Assembly (NCBI GenBank): GCA_039821605.1
Contig: JBCBNV010000004.1
Span: forward strand, 310,001-374,000
Source of the DNA: CALBPI01 sp039821605
GTDB taxonomy: Bacteria; Pseudomonadota; Gammaproteobacteria; Steroidobacterales; Woeseiaceae
Direction of reading: 5' to 3'
Length of the DNA: 64,000 nucleotides
Each line of letters opens with the position of its first letter. The first letter of the stretch is position 1. Positions 33,122-41,626 of this stretch are shown one piece after another. The notes under the pieces were generated by a model. The model was given only the letters and a program-made list of their open reading frames with translations. It made no database searches and was not told where the DNA came from. Both the position numbers and the translations under genes were made by a program.

Positions 33122-33141
33122 CATACGGACTATTCCGTATG
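33122..33141. promoter_or_regulatory. 20-bp inverted repeat between Sel1 paralog A and cytochrome
   Basis: CATACGGACTATTCCGTATG has 8-bp perfect arms (CATACGGA/TCCGTATG) around a 4-base CTAT centre. It stands 9 bases after the stop of paralog A and 75 bases before the cytochrome ATG. It has the size of a regulator operator; it lacks a T run, so it is not a typical terminator. Confidence 0.45.
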
Positions 33142-33215
33142 CCCCCGGGCCTCGGCATTGCCTAGGCTGTCCTGAGCGCGGCGCGTTTTGGCGTCGTCCG
33201 TGATGGAGTTGCCCC

Positions 33216-33833
33216 ATGAAACGACCTGCTCTGGTTTCGGTGTTGTGTCTGGCCGCAAGCCCTGCTTTACAAGCCCAGGACACCTACGATCCACTCGAGG
33301 ACTATGAGCCCGTGGCGTCGAGCGGTGTGCTCGAGGCGCCCAAGGCCGTCGCGGACACGGCCGATGCGCAGGCCATCGTCGACCAGGGTGCCTACCTCGT
33401 CGAGTTGCTGGGCTGCGGCGCCTGTCACACGGACGGTGCGCTCATTGGTCAGCCCAACTATGACCGAGCGCTGGCAGGCTCGTCGGTCGGAATCGCGTTC
33501 TCGAATCCTCTCAAGGACGCATTCCCGTCCATTGTGTACCCGGCCAACCTGACGCCCGACAAGGAAACGGGCATCGGAAACTGGACCGAGGCGCAGATCA
33601 AGCGCGCGATCCAGCACGGCGTCGACGACGAGGGCAATCAACAGTTGCCCGTGATGCCCTGGGGTGCTTATCGCAAGCTCAAGGAGAGCGATGTGTCAGC
33701 CATCGCGAGTTATCTGCTGAGCCTCGAACCCGTGCGGCATCAGGTGCCCGACAAGGTCTTGCGCGGTAAGCCATCGGAGGGCGCGCGCTACGTGCACTTC
33801 GGGGTCTACATGAGCCGCGACGCGGCGGAATAG
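33216..33833 (+). CDS. c-type cytochrome (mono-heme)
   Basis: The 205-residue protein has a Sec signal (ends LQAQ). One CGACH heme motif (C67, C70, H71) follows and the likely axial Met is in LPVMPW (M147). The rest resembles cytochromes of the alcohol-dehydrogenase or PQQ-linked type: DQGAYLVELLGCGACHTDGA and the C-terminal DVSAIASYLLSLEPV. GGAG precedes the ATG by 8 bases. It is probably a periplasmic electron carrier. It lies between two Sel1-like paralogs, and no oxidoreductase gene is adjacent. Confidence 0.9.
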   Translation: MKRPALVSVLCLAASPALQAQDTYDPLEDYEPVASSGVLEAPKAVADTADAQAIVDQGAYLVELLGCGACHTDGALIGQPNYDRALAGSSVGIAFSNPLKDAFPSIVYPANLTPDKETGIGNWTEAQIKRAIQHGVDDEGNQQLPVMPWGAYRKLKESDVSAIASYLLSLEPVRHQVPDKVLRGKPSEGARYVHFGVYMSRDAAE

Positions 33834-33944
33834 CGGCGATCCAGACCAATCCGCAGGCGCATTGCGGGAAACTGGATGCGACGTGGGATATTCCGGAGGG
33901 TCGTCGCAGTGGCTTTCCAGGGTAGTGTGTTGGGAACATGCGCG

Positions 33945-34601
33945 ATGCAATGGATTATCCGCGTCACCGCGGTCGGAATGCTGTGTTCTGGTGCCTGTGC
34001 CGGCGACTGGGAGGTACAGAAGGAATTTCCGGGCGTTGATAATGATCGAACGATTAGTCGGTCCATAGAACGGGCTGAACGCGCGTACAAGGATCGCAAT
34101 TTCAAGCAGGCCAGGTGGCTCTACGAGACACGCCTGAGCCCGGTCGGCGACAAGTTCGCGCAATACATGATCGGCTACATGTACGCCAACGGCGAGGGTA
34201 CACAGCAGAATCCGGAGCTCGCCGCCGCTTGGTTTCTGCTCGCCGCGGAACGGGGCAACCCGGACCTTCTGGCGATCAGCAACGAGGCACTCGAAGCCTT
34301 GACTCCTGAGGCACGTGGACGTGCTCGCGCCAAGGCTGAGGCACTGCGTGCGGAGCATGGCGACCAGCAATTACTGCGGCGCTTGCTCCGTGAAGACAAA
34401 GACAGCATGCGCGTGCAAACGGGGTCGCGTTCGGAACGCTGCAATCAGAACAGTGTGGTACGCATGTCAAGCGTCGACCAGACACAAGAGTCGATTAGCG
34501 TGGAAGGCTATTGTCGCTTCATTCGCGCTAGAATCGAGAAGCGCCAGACCTATCTCGATCAATACACGGTGCACGGTGACGTCGAAAAGCCGGCAGACTG
34601 A
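33945..34601 (+). CDS. Sel1-like repeat periplasmic protein (paralog B)
   Basis: The 218-residue protein starts MQWIIRV, matching MQWMVRV of its paralog, and has the same order: signal peptide, GDWEVQKEFPG, Sel1 block (FAQYMIGYMYANGEGTQQNPELAAAWFLLAAERGNP) and the tail with QYTVHGDV. The start was set at ATG 33945 because it matches paralog A exactly; the upstream ATG at 33876 has no parallel there. The two proteins look about half identical, a tandem duplication later split by, or spanning, the cytochrome gene. Confidence 0.85.
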   Translation: MQWIIRVTAVGMLCSGACAGDWEVQKEFPGVDNDRTISRSIERAERAYKDRNFKQARWLYETRLSPVGDKFAQYMIGYMYANGEGTQQNPELAAAWFLLAAERGNPDLLAISNEALEALTPEARGRARAKAEALRAEHGDQQLLRRLLREDKDSMRVQTGSRSERCNQNSVVRMSSVDQTQESISVEGYCRFIRARIEKRQTYLDQYTVHGDVEKPAD

Positions 34602-34638
34602 CGCACGCCCGTTTTGGCCCTGAACCTAGTGCCCTCGA

Positions 34639-35088
34639 TTATTCGGTGCCTTCGCGAAAGGCACGCGCAGCCAGCCGCAGCGCGTAGATGCCCATCGCCA
34701 GCGATATCAGCGCGCCGAAGCCGAACAGGCCGCGCCCGAGCGCCTGATTGAACGTGCTGGGCAGAAACGGGATGCCGCCTTCGATACTGCCTGGCGGTGA
34801 ATCCAATGCGACCCACGCGCCCATAGCCGAAAAGCTCAGGCAGATGAGCGCGCCGAACAGGTTATTGCTGACCCTGGAGCCCGAGAACGGCAGGTAGAAG
34901 CCCAGCAGCACAAACACGCCGCCCGCAATGCCCACCACCCAGGGCGGCGCATGCAGCTGCCCGGGGTCCGGCTCGACGACGCCGGTTGCCAGCAGGATCG
35001 GATAGGTGCCCAGCGCTACGCAGAACAGCGCGAGGCCCCACCGGGCCCGGGGGCTCATCGTCTCCAGTGTCGCTGGTGTGTCGTGCAT
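34639..35088 (-). CDS. Four-helix membrane protein (149 aa)
   Basis: The protein has about four membrane helices (15-35, 48-66, 74-95 and 118-138) with short loops, two of which carry PDP and PPGS. No family was recognised. The gene is 17 bases downstream of the DUF-like periplasmic protein gene and may be on its transcript. It is convergent with paralog B of the Sel1 proteins, with 37 bases between stops. Confidence 0.65.
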   Translation of the reverse strand: MHDTPATLETMSPRARWGLALFCVALGTYPILLATGVVEPDPGQLHAPPWVVGIAGGVFVLLGFYLPFSGSRVSNNLFGALICLSFSAMGAWVALDSPPGSIEGGIPFLPSTFNQALGRGLFGFGALISLAMGIYALRLAARAFREGTE

Positions 35089-35105
35089 CTGTGGCGTCCC
35101 TGCGC

Positions 35106-35999
35106 TTAGTTGATGCGGAAGATGTCGACGTCGTAGCGTTCGCCCTGCTCGCCGGCAGGCGTGATGATTTCACTGGCGAACGTCATGCGCTGGACCCAAC
35201 CTGTGTCGCGGTCCACATCGCAATTCGTAATGTCGGTTCGCTCGATTCGAAACTGTGCGATTTCTTCTTCGGAAGGCGCGTCTTCCACGCCAGCCTGCTT
35301 CATCATGACGAGCGCCATCTCCTTGATGCTCTCGGGGTCATAGGTGCTCGACATCTGTACGGTCACCGCCCCTACGCTGTCGACCTCAACGAGGTAGCGA
35401 CCCGTACCCTTAATCGTGACGCCCGGCACGGGTGATGGAAACGAAATATCGAATTCAGAGGGTTCGCCCGGGATCAGCGCTGTGTCATGGCAGATCGCGA
35501 TGTAGCCCGGCACTTTGAGCAGGATTTGGGCGAACGAGGTATCGTCCATGTTGGCAAAAAAGTCTCGCATCTTGTCCCGCGACGCGTTGTCGACCCCAAC
35601 GAGAAACTCCGCGTTGAAGATTCGCCGCATCAGATCGTCACGGTCGAAGATGCGCAATGGCTCCAAGGCCTCGCTCGCGACGTAGGTGATGGGTAGTCCG
35701 ATCATCAGGTCTGCTGCCTGGGGCGATCGCGCATCGATTTCGAAGCCATCTGCGCGAACCGAATCCGTCTGCCACTCGACGAGCATGTTTGCGGGGTCAG
35801 AATCCGCATCAATGATGTGCAGCTGACCGCGGACGTCGACGCTACGGATTTCGTCGTTCTGGCGTTTGGTGTGGACGTAGTTCACCTGCATGCGCTGGCC
35901 CGTCTCCACGATGAGCGGCAGCTCCAGCGGTTCGCTGGCGAGCGCAACGGCGGGCGCCAGCGCGAGCGACGCCAGTCCCATCCAGGCCCTGAGTTGCAT
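35106..35999 (-). CDS. Hypothetical periplasmic protein (297 aa)
   Basis: The protein has a Sec signal (ends ALASE). A beta-rich domain follows (RMQVNYVHTKRQNDEIRSVDVRGQLHIIDAD and PGVTIKGTGRYLVEVDSVGAVTVQMSSTYDPES). Two cysteines lie in conserved-looking context (IAICHDTAL and ITNCDVDRDTGWVQ), which may form a disulfide. The GWVQRM ending is typical of secreted proteins that measure lipid or surfactant, but no family is claimed. It is followed by a small membrane-protein gene in the same direction. Confidence 0.62.
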   Translation of the reverse strand: MQLRAWMGLASLALAPAVALASEPLELPLIVETGQRMQVNYVHTKRQNDEIRSVDVRGQLHIIDADSDPANMLVEWQTDSVRADGFEIDARSPQAADLMIGLPITYVASEALEPLRIFDRDDLMRRIFNAEFLVGVDNASRDKMRDFFANMDDTSFAQILLKVPGYIAICHDTALIPGEPSEFDISFPSPVPGVTIKGTGRYLVEVDSVGAVTVQMSSTYDPESIKEMALVMMKQAGVEDAPSEEEIAQFRIERTDITNCDVDRDTGWVQRMTFASEIITPAGEQGERYDVDIFRIN

Positions 36000-36029
36000 G
36001 ATGTCCCCTTCTGCAGCGCAGGCGCGCCG

Positions 36030-36677
36030 CTACATGCAGCGCGTATTGATGTGGCTGATCTTGTCGGCCGCGGGCAGACGAAAAAAGCGTCGGAGCTCCG
36101 TCTGCGCGTTGTCGACATCCCCGATCATCGCATCGGCGAGCCGCGCACAAAAGCGTCCCGCGAGATCATTGGCCGCCCGGTAGCGGTCCAGCGCGTCACC
36201 TTCGAGGTCGTCATGGAAGCTGACCGCGTCGAACAACCAGCCGTGGAGCTTTCGTGCCAGTGCGGTGTCACCCTGTGCCTGCACGCACTGCAGGCTGGCC
36301 ACAAACTTGTCGACCTCGGCCTGCAGCTCGAGCTCAAGCAGGCTTACACACCGATCGTGGTGGGCGCGGTGCACGACCGTGTTGAAGTGGCTGATCCCTT
36401 CGACGACCTGCCAGAAGTCTCCAAGCGCGTTCGGTTTCAGCGTACCGAGCGGGTCCGTCGCCTCCAGTCGTTCGAGCAATCCCGCGTCGAGAAACAGCGA
36501 CAGCGCGAGCCCGTCATTGTCCTGCGCGAGCAGTAGTGTCTCATTGGTGCCCGCGAGCAGTGATTCGCGCGCGACCGCCTGCGCAACTTCTGCGTTCGTG
36601 ATCAGGTAGTCGCGCACATCGGGGTAGTCGGCGACGCCGTACGTGTCGCAGTGCTGCTGCTGGAGCTCGGCGAGCAT
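36030..36677 (-). CDS. Conserved hypothetical protein (215 aa)
   Basis: The protein is soluble and mostly helical. No signal or membrane segment is visible, and it has two cysteines (QQHCDTYG, HDRCVSLL). Its start overlaps the stop of the upstream gene by one base (TGATG), so the two are co-translated. The pair is probably a conserved two-gene unit; the function cannot be told from sequence. Confidence 0.68.
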   Translation of the reverse strand: MLAELQQQHCDTYGVADYPDVRDYLITNAEVAQAVARESLLAGTNETLLLAQDNDGLALSLFLDAGLLERLEATDPLGTLKPNALGDFWQVVEGISHFNTVVHRAHHDRCVSLLELELQAEVDKFVASLQCVQAQGDTALARKLHGWLFDAVSFHDDLEGDALDRYRAANDLAGRFCARLADAMIGDVDNAQTELRRFFRLPAADKISHINTRCM

Positions 36678-37306
36678 CAGTGCCGTCTCGGTCCGGGCCC
36701 ACCGACCATGGGTGTGATACCCAGCGACTCGAGCTGCGCCTTCGCGCGGTTGCTGCCCGTTTTGCGCCAGATCTCGTAGAGCCGCTGCACGTCGCCTGGG
36801 GTTGTGCTGCCGCCATCGCGCACGTCGTTCAGCACGTCCACGACCTGACCGAACTTGGCCGCAAGTTCTCGGTAGATGTCGGAAAACGCGTTGCCGCGAA
36901 AGGTGCCGCGCAGTTCGTCGGACAGCGAGCCGTAGGCATTGCCGCCCATGTGGATGTAGTAGTCCACGTCGACCGCGCGCTCGGCCAGGCTGTCGATGAA
37001 GAAACCGGAGATAAACAACGCCACATCACCGATGCGTTGCAGATGCTGGCTGCGGGTTTCGGCCGATTCAGCCTGCGCGGCGTCTGCCAGCATCAGGGCG
37101 AGCGGGCGCAGGCCGTAGCATTCGCCGTCGTGGTCGTAGAGCGCTTCGGAGCGAGAGTAGAGCGTGAGGAGGTTGACCACGTACTGCGTGGTTTGTGGTT
37201 CGATCGCCACCCCTTGTCGCGCGACGGCGTCGTCCACCGATGTGCGGAAGAAATCACGGAGGTTGTGCACGGGCACCACCTGCTCGCCGTTCTGGGAATC
37301 GACCAT
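36677..37306 (-). CDS. Conserved hypothetical protein (209 aa), first gene of pair
   Basis: The protein begins MVDSQNGEQVVPVHNLRDFFRTSVDDAV and is mainly helical with an all-alpha look; YVVNLLTLYSRSEALYDHDG and RIGDVALFISGFFIDSLAER are the clearest blocks. It looks soluble. A GAGG sits 8 bases before the ATG. It is followed by the 215-residue hypothetical in a one-base overlap. The HLxxIGDxALFISG motif resembles helical scaffold proteins but no family is claimed. Confidence 0.68.
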   Translation of the reverse strand: MVDSQNGEQVVPVHNLRDFFRTSVDDAVARQGVAIEPQTTQYVVNLLTLYSRSEALYDHDGECYGLRPLALMLADAAQAESAETRSQHLQRIGDVALFISGFFIDSLAERAVDVDYYIHMGGNAYGSLSDELRGTFRGNAFSDIYRELAAKFGQVVDVLNDVRDGGSTTPGDVQRLYEIWRKTGSNRAKAQLESLGITPMVGGPGPRRH

Positions 37307-37611
37307 CTTTTCGACCTCGCTGTGCTGCGCTAACGCGCCTCCTATGTGCTCCGCCCCCCGGAGCAGTTTCGTGTTGACCTGCCCAGTGCAGCGGCAGGTG
37401 AAGTAATGATTTGAGTCAGCTATAGCACAATGAGGCTGAAAGTCACGTGAACAGGTTCCGCGATTTCACTTAAGAAGTAGCAAACAAAACAGACTGTTAG
37501 CAGTGTCCGCCGGAGGCTGCCAGCGCGCTGCCGCAACACTCGGGGATTTGCCTGCGAGCGTGAATCGCGTGTTCGCTTGGCCTCGCGGGCGGCAACACCT
37601 AGGCTTGTGGA
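37307..37611. other. Intergenic region upstream of pseudogene
   Basis: These 305 bases lie between two divergent genes. A 7-bp stem (ACCTGCC and GGCAGGT, 37377..37399) is the only structure seen, with no T run. The region around 37400-37500 is AT-rich and could hold promoters. Short open frames here are shadows. Confidence 0.45.
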
Positions 37612-37988
37612 ATGCCCGATAACGCATTGCAGCTCGTGCCGATGGAGCGCATTGACTTGCGCTGGCTCGAGGCATGCATGCGTGTCGAGTACTCGCGCGC
37701 CTACGCAAAGGCGAACCCGACGCGCGCTACGTTTACTTGCATCGGATTTATCTCGCACAGTCCTCGCACGGCCGTGGTCTTGGCCGACGGGTTGTGCACG
37801 CGGTGATGATGGAGGCGGCGGACTGCAATCGGACGCGGCTTGAGAGCATGGCACAGGACGGTGCGGTCGGGTTTTATGAGCGGCTCGGATTTCAGACTGT
37901 GGCGCACACGATGCTTGCGCACCCGAAAGTGAAACCCGAGGCTGCGGCGATGGTGCGCATGGTTCTGGAGTTGCAGAGCGATGACTGA
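37612..37988 (+). pseudogene. Frameshifted GNAT acetyltransferase
   Basis: The first frame reads MPDNALQLVPMERIDLRWLEACMRVEYSRAYAKAN. The reading then has to jump frame near 37725 to continue RYVYLHRIYLAQSSHGRGLGRRVVHAVMMEA and FYERLGFQTVAHTML. The second part is the acetyl-CoA loop (HGRGLG) and the C-terminal YERLGF block of a GNAT protein. The usual beta strands between are shortened, so an internal deletion is likely besides the frameshift. The end overlaps the start of the next gene by 8 bases. A sequencing error could explain the frameshift but not the missing middle. Confidence 0.65.
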
Positions 37989-38961
37989 AAAGAGAACACG
38001 TCTTCGACGTGGCCGGCGCGCTTTGGGCGTCGTAGCACTGGTTGCGGTGCTCGCCTTCTATGCGCTTGGGCGTGGGAGTGGCAGCGCCGTGACGTTGGAC
38101 GATGCGAACGAAGGTATGACACTAGCCGGGACAAACGAGAGCCGCGCGGCGGGCCAAAGTGACTCCTCCATCGATGCCGTCGACGCAGTCACGCCTGGAG
38201 CCAGCGAATGCCTCACACCCGAGCAGTTACTGGGGCGCAGGGACGTCCAGCAGGAACGTACTCGCATACTGACTGTGGTCGCTATGGGCGAGCCGATGCG
38301 CTCTTATCAGGGCATTGGTGTCCCTGGTTTGAGAGCACTCATCGCGCAGGGAGATACCGCGGCCATGGTCGTGCTGGGGCGTCGTCTTCAATTGGAAGCG
38401 TTAGGTCTCGATCCGGAGACCGCCGTGACTACGCTGATGCCGTCAAAGGAGACGATTCGTTTGCCGGACTTCGAACGGTTCTCAAACCTGGTGGGCAGTA
38501 AGGGACGTATTTCTGAACCAGACGACGTCGCATTGGCGATGGAGGCGCGAGAGCTCTTTTATGGCGCTGCGCTCAAAGGGCGCCTATTTGCACTCAGTAT
38601 GGTGGGACAAATCGACTGGGAACTAGGTGAGGACGCCCTGATCATGGGCTGGATCAGCCAGGAGGCATTTGACTCGCTCAGTGAGAGTCGCCGCATCAAT
38701 ATGTTCCCCGAGCGGATCTATTCAGCAGCCGTCTGGTACATTGCGCCCGAGCTCAATAGCGGCTTCCTCTCATCGCTACGGTTCCCCGAACCCCAAGCTG
38801 CCGAAGAAATTGCGGCGCGGCTCGCAGAAGACTATCTGGCTTCCCAAAAGGCTGCGGGCCTCCCCGAGCTGGACTTTGGCCCCTCGCTTGATCGCAATAC
38901 GCGCGATCTCGTCGAACTCGTTTGCGAGCAATACCGCGACGCGCTGTTCGAAGACTACTGA
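37981..38961 (+). CDS. Hypothetical protein with N-terminal membrane anchor (326 aa)
   Basis: The protein has an N-terminal basic stretch and one membrane helix (about 14-29) and a mainly helical periplasmic part. The blocks LRALIAQGDTAAMVVLGRRLQLEAL and RELFYGAALKGRLFALSMVGQ resemble Sel1/TPR-type repeats, so it may be another repeat protein. Cysteines are few (SECLTPEQLLG and VELVCEQY). It overlaps the GNAT pseudogene by 8 bases at its start. No other clue to a function. Confidence 0.65.
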   Translation: MTEKRTRLRRGRRALGVVALVAVLAFYALGRGSGSAVTLDDANEGMTLAGTNESRAAGQSDSSIDAVDAVTPGASECLTPEQLLGRRDVQQERTRILTVVAMGEPMRSYQGIGVPGLRALIAQGDTAAMVVLGRRLQLEALGLDPETAVTTLMPSKETIRLPDFERFSNLVGSKGRISEPDDVALAMEARELFYGAALKGRLFALSMVGQIDWELGEDALIMGWISQEAFDSLSESRRINMFPERIYSAAVWYIAPELNSGFLSSLRFPEPQAAEEIAARLAEDYLASQKAAGLPELDFGPSLDRNTRDLVELVCEQYRDALFEDY

Positions 38962-39026
38962 GGTCTGGCTCGTCGCTAACGCCGACGCGCGCTACACTGG
39001 TTTACCGCACCGACGAGGCCAGGCCG

Positions 39027-40157
39027 ATGACCGACGCGACCCGATTCGCCGACCTGTACCAGCCGACGCACGATGAGCTGGCGCGTCAGCAGTTCGTGGG
39101 TGCGCTCAAGGGGTTCCTTAACGGTCCCGTCGAGCGTGAGCTGGCGGCCGCCTACGAACGCGACATTGCGCCGCGTTTCGAAGCGCGCGCGGGTCGTGCA
39201 CCCGAATCCCGCGAAGATGTCTCGGACCTGTTCCGCGAGCACCCGCTCTACCAGCTCTGGGGTGCGTCCGTTTACGAGTCGCAGAACCTCATGTGGGAGA
39301 CTGTCGACGAAACCTGCCGGCGTCTGTTGCCCGAGCTCGAGCGTCGCTTTGACGCGCTCGATGACGCCACGCGACTCGGCAGCCTGCAGCTCGACCCGGC
39401 GCTCAGGCTACCCGAGCCCATCCGTTCCGTAGAGATCCACCGCCAACCCGGTGGCTATTTCGGCGAACCTGATAAACACGGTCTCCTAACTGCGCTGCGC
39501 TACTTCGGCACTGTCGAGCTCTACCGCGCGGCCAAGGGCTTGTCGACGGGGGCCGCTGCCGGGGAGCCCGGTATGGGCCACTACATTCTTGCGGCCGTGA
39601 AGCGCCGCTTTGGTGATGTCGCGCCCAAGCGCATTCTTGACCTCGGCTGCGGGCCGGGCACCGAGACGATTGCCTACGCGCAGGCATTCCCCGAAGCCGA
39701 AATCTGGGGCGTCGATTTGTCCGCGCCGTTCCTGCGCTTTGCACATGTCTGGGCCGAAGACCTGGGGCTGCCCATTCACTACCGTCAGGCCGACGCGCGT
39801 GACACAGGCTTTGATGCGGGCAGCTTCGATTTGATCGTCTCCAACATCATGTTTCATGAGACTGGCGACGACATCCTGCCCGGCATTCTCAAGGAGATGC
39901 GCCGACTCATCGCGCCCGCTGGCGTCATGCTGCATGTCGATGTGCCCTTCCAGGTGCACCGCACGCCCGTGACCAAGCAGGTCACCAACCACTGGCAAGT
40001 CATCAACAACGGCGAGCCCTATTGGAGTGGTTTCGCCAATCTCGACGTCGGTGCCGAGCTCGAGCGCGCCGGCTTCGATGCCGAGCACCGCTTTGCCGAC
40101 TACGATCCGCTGGGCGACGGCCACATGCTCGTGTTCGGTGCGAGGGGCCCGATGTGA
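39027..40157 (+). CDS. SAM-dependent class I methyltransferase
   Basis: The protein is about 376 residues. A long helical N-terminal part precedes a Rossmann-type methyltransferase domain: motif I ILDLGCGPGTETIAYAQ (about 210-226), EIWGVDLSAPFLRFA, and the motif IV-like FDLIVSNIMFHE. The closing strands are AGVMLHVDVPFQVHRT. ATG 39027 was chosen because it starts a plausible N-terminus; longer frames run over intergenic sequence. Its stop overlaps the GTG of the next gene (ATGTGA). The substrate is unknown; its neighbours are a FAD monooxygenase and a decarboxylase-like protein. Confidence 0.88.
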   Translation: MTDATRFADLYQPTHDELARQQFVGALKGFLNGPVERELAAAYERDIAPRFEARAGRAPESREDVSDLFREHPLYQLWGASVYESQNLMWETVDETCRRLLPELERRFDALDDATRLGSLQLDPALRLPEPIRSVEIHRQPGGYFGEPDKHGLLTALRYFGTVELYRAAKGLSTGAAAGEPGMGHYILAAVKRRFGDVAPKRILDLGCGPGTETIAYAQAFPEAEIWGVDLSAPFLRFAHVWAEDLGLPIHYRQADARDTGFDAGSFDLIVSNIMFHETGDDILPGILKEMRRLIAPAGVMLHVDVPFQVHRTPVTKQVTNHWQVINNGEPYWSGFANLDVGAELERAGFDAEHRFADYDPLGDGHMLVFGARGPM

Positions 40158-40429
40158 AGACGGCCAATGACGCCGATCCGCACCGCCTGCCACGTCCCGA
40201 GCAGCTCGACACGCTCACGCAGGACCAGCTTGTGGCCTGCGTGTTGCACCTTGCGATGGAAGTGAGCGTGTTGCGCGAACGGCTCACGACCCACGAGACC
40301 TTGCTCGAGGCGGCGGGCGTCATGACGCGAGAGCAAGTCGAGACCCACGTGCCCGAAGGCGAAGAGGCGGCCCGGCGCAGCGCCGAGCGCAACGCGCTCA
40401 TCGCCAGGCTCATCGCCAAGCTGCGCTAG
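40154..40429 (+). CDS. Small coiled-coil protein (91 aa)
   Basis: The start is a GTG overlapping the methyltransferase stop by 4 bases (GTGA). The protein has a helical, leucine-rich stretch (LDTLTQDQLVACVLHLAMEVSVLRERLTTHETLLE) likely to form a coiled coil, and a charged tail. Translation is thus coupled to the methyltransferase. No family was recognised. It stands three bases before the FAD monooxygenase start, in one operon. Confidence 0.72.
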   Translation: MKTANDADPHRLPRPEQLDTLTQDQLVACVLHLAMEVSVLRERLTTHETLLEAAGVMTREQVETHVPEGEEAARRSAERNALIARLIAKLR

Positions 40430-40432
40430 CCC

Positions 40433-41626
40433 GTGCGGCAGGTCGACGTTGCGGTGGTGGGTGCGGGCCCGGTCGGCACCGTGGCTGCGGCGGCGCTGCT
40501 GCAGCGCGGCATCAGTGCCGCGGTGTTTGAAGCAGGCAAGGCCGTCGCCAGCGACTTGCGTGCATCAACGTTTCATCCCCCCACACTCGAGATGCTCGAG
40601 ACGCTGGGCATCATCGACGACATGCTCGCCTACGGATTGAAGGCGCCTGTATATCACCTCCGCGAGCGATCAACAGGCGACACCGTCGCGTTCGATATGG
40701 GCGAGCTTGCCGGCGACACGCGCTTCCCGTTTCGACTGCAGTGCGAGCAGCATGTCATGAGCGGGATGCTCGCCGAGCGCATCGCCGCGCAGCCCGAGCC
40801 CGTGATTTCCTTCGAACACCGCGTCGTAGCATTCGAGCAGGATGAGACGGGCGTGACACTCGCCCTCGAAACGCCCGTTGCGATCGAGAAGGTCCGTGCG
40901 CGCTACGTAATCGCCGCCGACGGTGGCAATTCGATCACGCGCAAGTGGCTGGGCGCGACCTTCGACGGCTTTACCTACCCTGAGAAGTTTCTTTGCCTCT
41001 CCACAGAACGTGACCTGGCCGGGGACATCCCGGGGCTCGCCTATGTGAACTACGTGTCGGACCCCGAGGAGTGGCTCGTGCTGCTGCGAACGCCCAACGT
41101 GTGGCGTGTGCTCGTGCCCGTCGATGCGACCAGCGACGATGCACTGCTGCTCGCCGACAGCACGCGCGACGATGTGTTCGCAAGGCTCATCGGTGAGCCG
41201 CAGGTGCCAACCACGCATCGCACGATCTATCGTGTGCACCAGCGTGTTGTGGAGCGCTTCTGTCACGATCGCATTTGCCTTGTCGGCGATGCGGCGCATC
41301 TCAATAACCCGCTCGGCGGCTTTGGCATGAACAGTGGCATCCACGACGTCTGGTCACTCGTCGATGTACTCGCAGGCGCGTTAGACGGTGGCCACGATGC
41401 TGACGCACTCGCGCACTGGGACCGGCAACGCCACGCCGTGACGCACGCGTTTATCCAGGCGCAGTCCATGCAAAACAAGCGCTTTATCGAACAGGGTGCG
41501 GCGGCCGGGCACGCGGCACGCTTTGAAGCGATGCGCGCGACGCGCGACGATCCGGATGAACGCCGCGCCTACCTGCTCCGTCAGTCCATGATCCAGAGCC
41601 TCAGGGACGCCGCCGATGTCGCGTGA
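40433..41626 (+). CDS. FAD-dependent monooxygenase (PHBH/UbiH-like)
   Basis: The 397-residue protein is a class A flavin monooxygenase. The nucleotide-binding motif is VAVVGAGPVGTVAAAALL, then FHPPTLEMLETLG. The NADPH/FAD motif is RYVIAADGGNSITRKWLG and the late GD motif is RICLVGDAAHLNNPLGGFGMNSG. It would hydroxylate an aromatic or similar substrate. It lies between a methyltransferase and a decarboxylase-like gene in a tightly packed run (11-base overlap with the next gene). Substrate unknown; the group often acts in natural-product or aromatic pathways. Confidence 0.92.
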   Translation: MRQVDVAVVGAGPVGTVAAAALLQRGISAAVFEAGKAVASDLRASTFHPPTLEMLETLGIIDDMLAYGLKAPVYHLRERSTGDTVAFDMGELAGDTRFPFRLQCEQHVMSGMLAERIAAQPEPVISFEHRVVAFEQDETGVTLALETPVAIEKVRARYVIAADGGNSITRKWLGATFDGFTYPEKFLCLSTERDLAGDIPGLAYVNYVSDPEEWLVLLRTPNVWRVLVPVDATSDDALLLADSTRDDVFARLIGEPQVPTTHRTIYRVHQRVVERFCHDRICLVGDAAHLNNPLGGFGMNSGIHDVWSLVDVLAGALDGGHDADALAHWDRQRHAVTHAFIQAQSMQNKRFIEQGAAAGHAARFEAMRATRDDPDERRAYLLRQSMIQSLRDAADVA

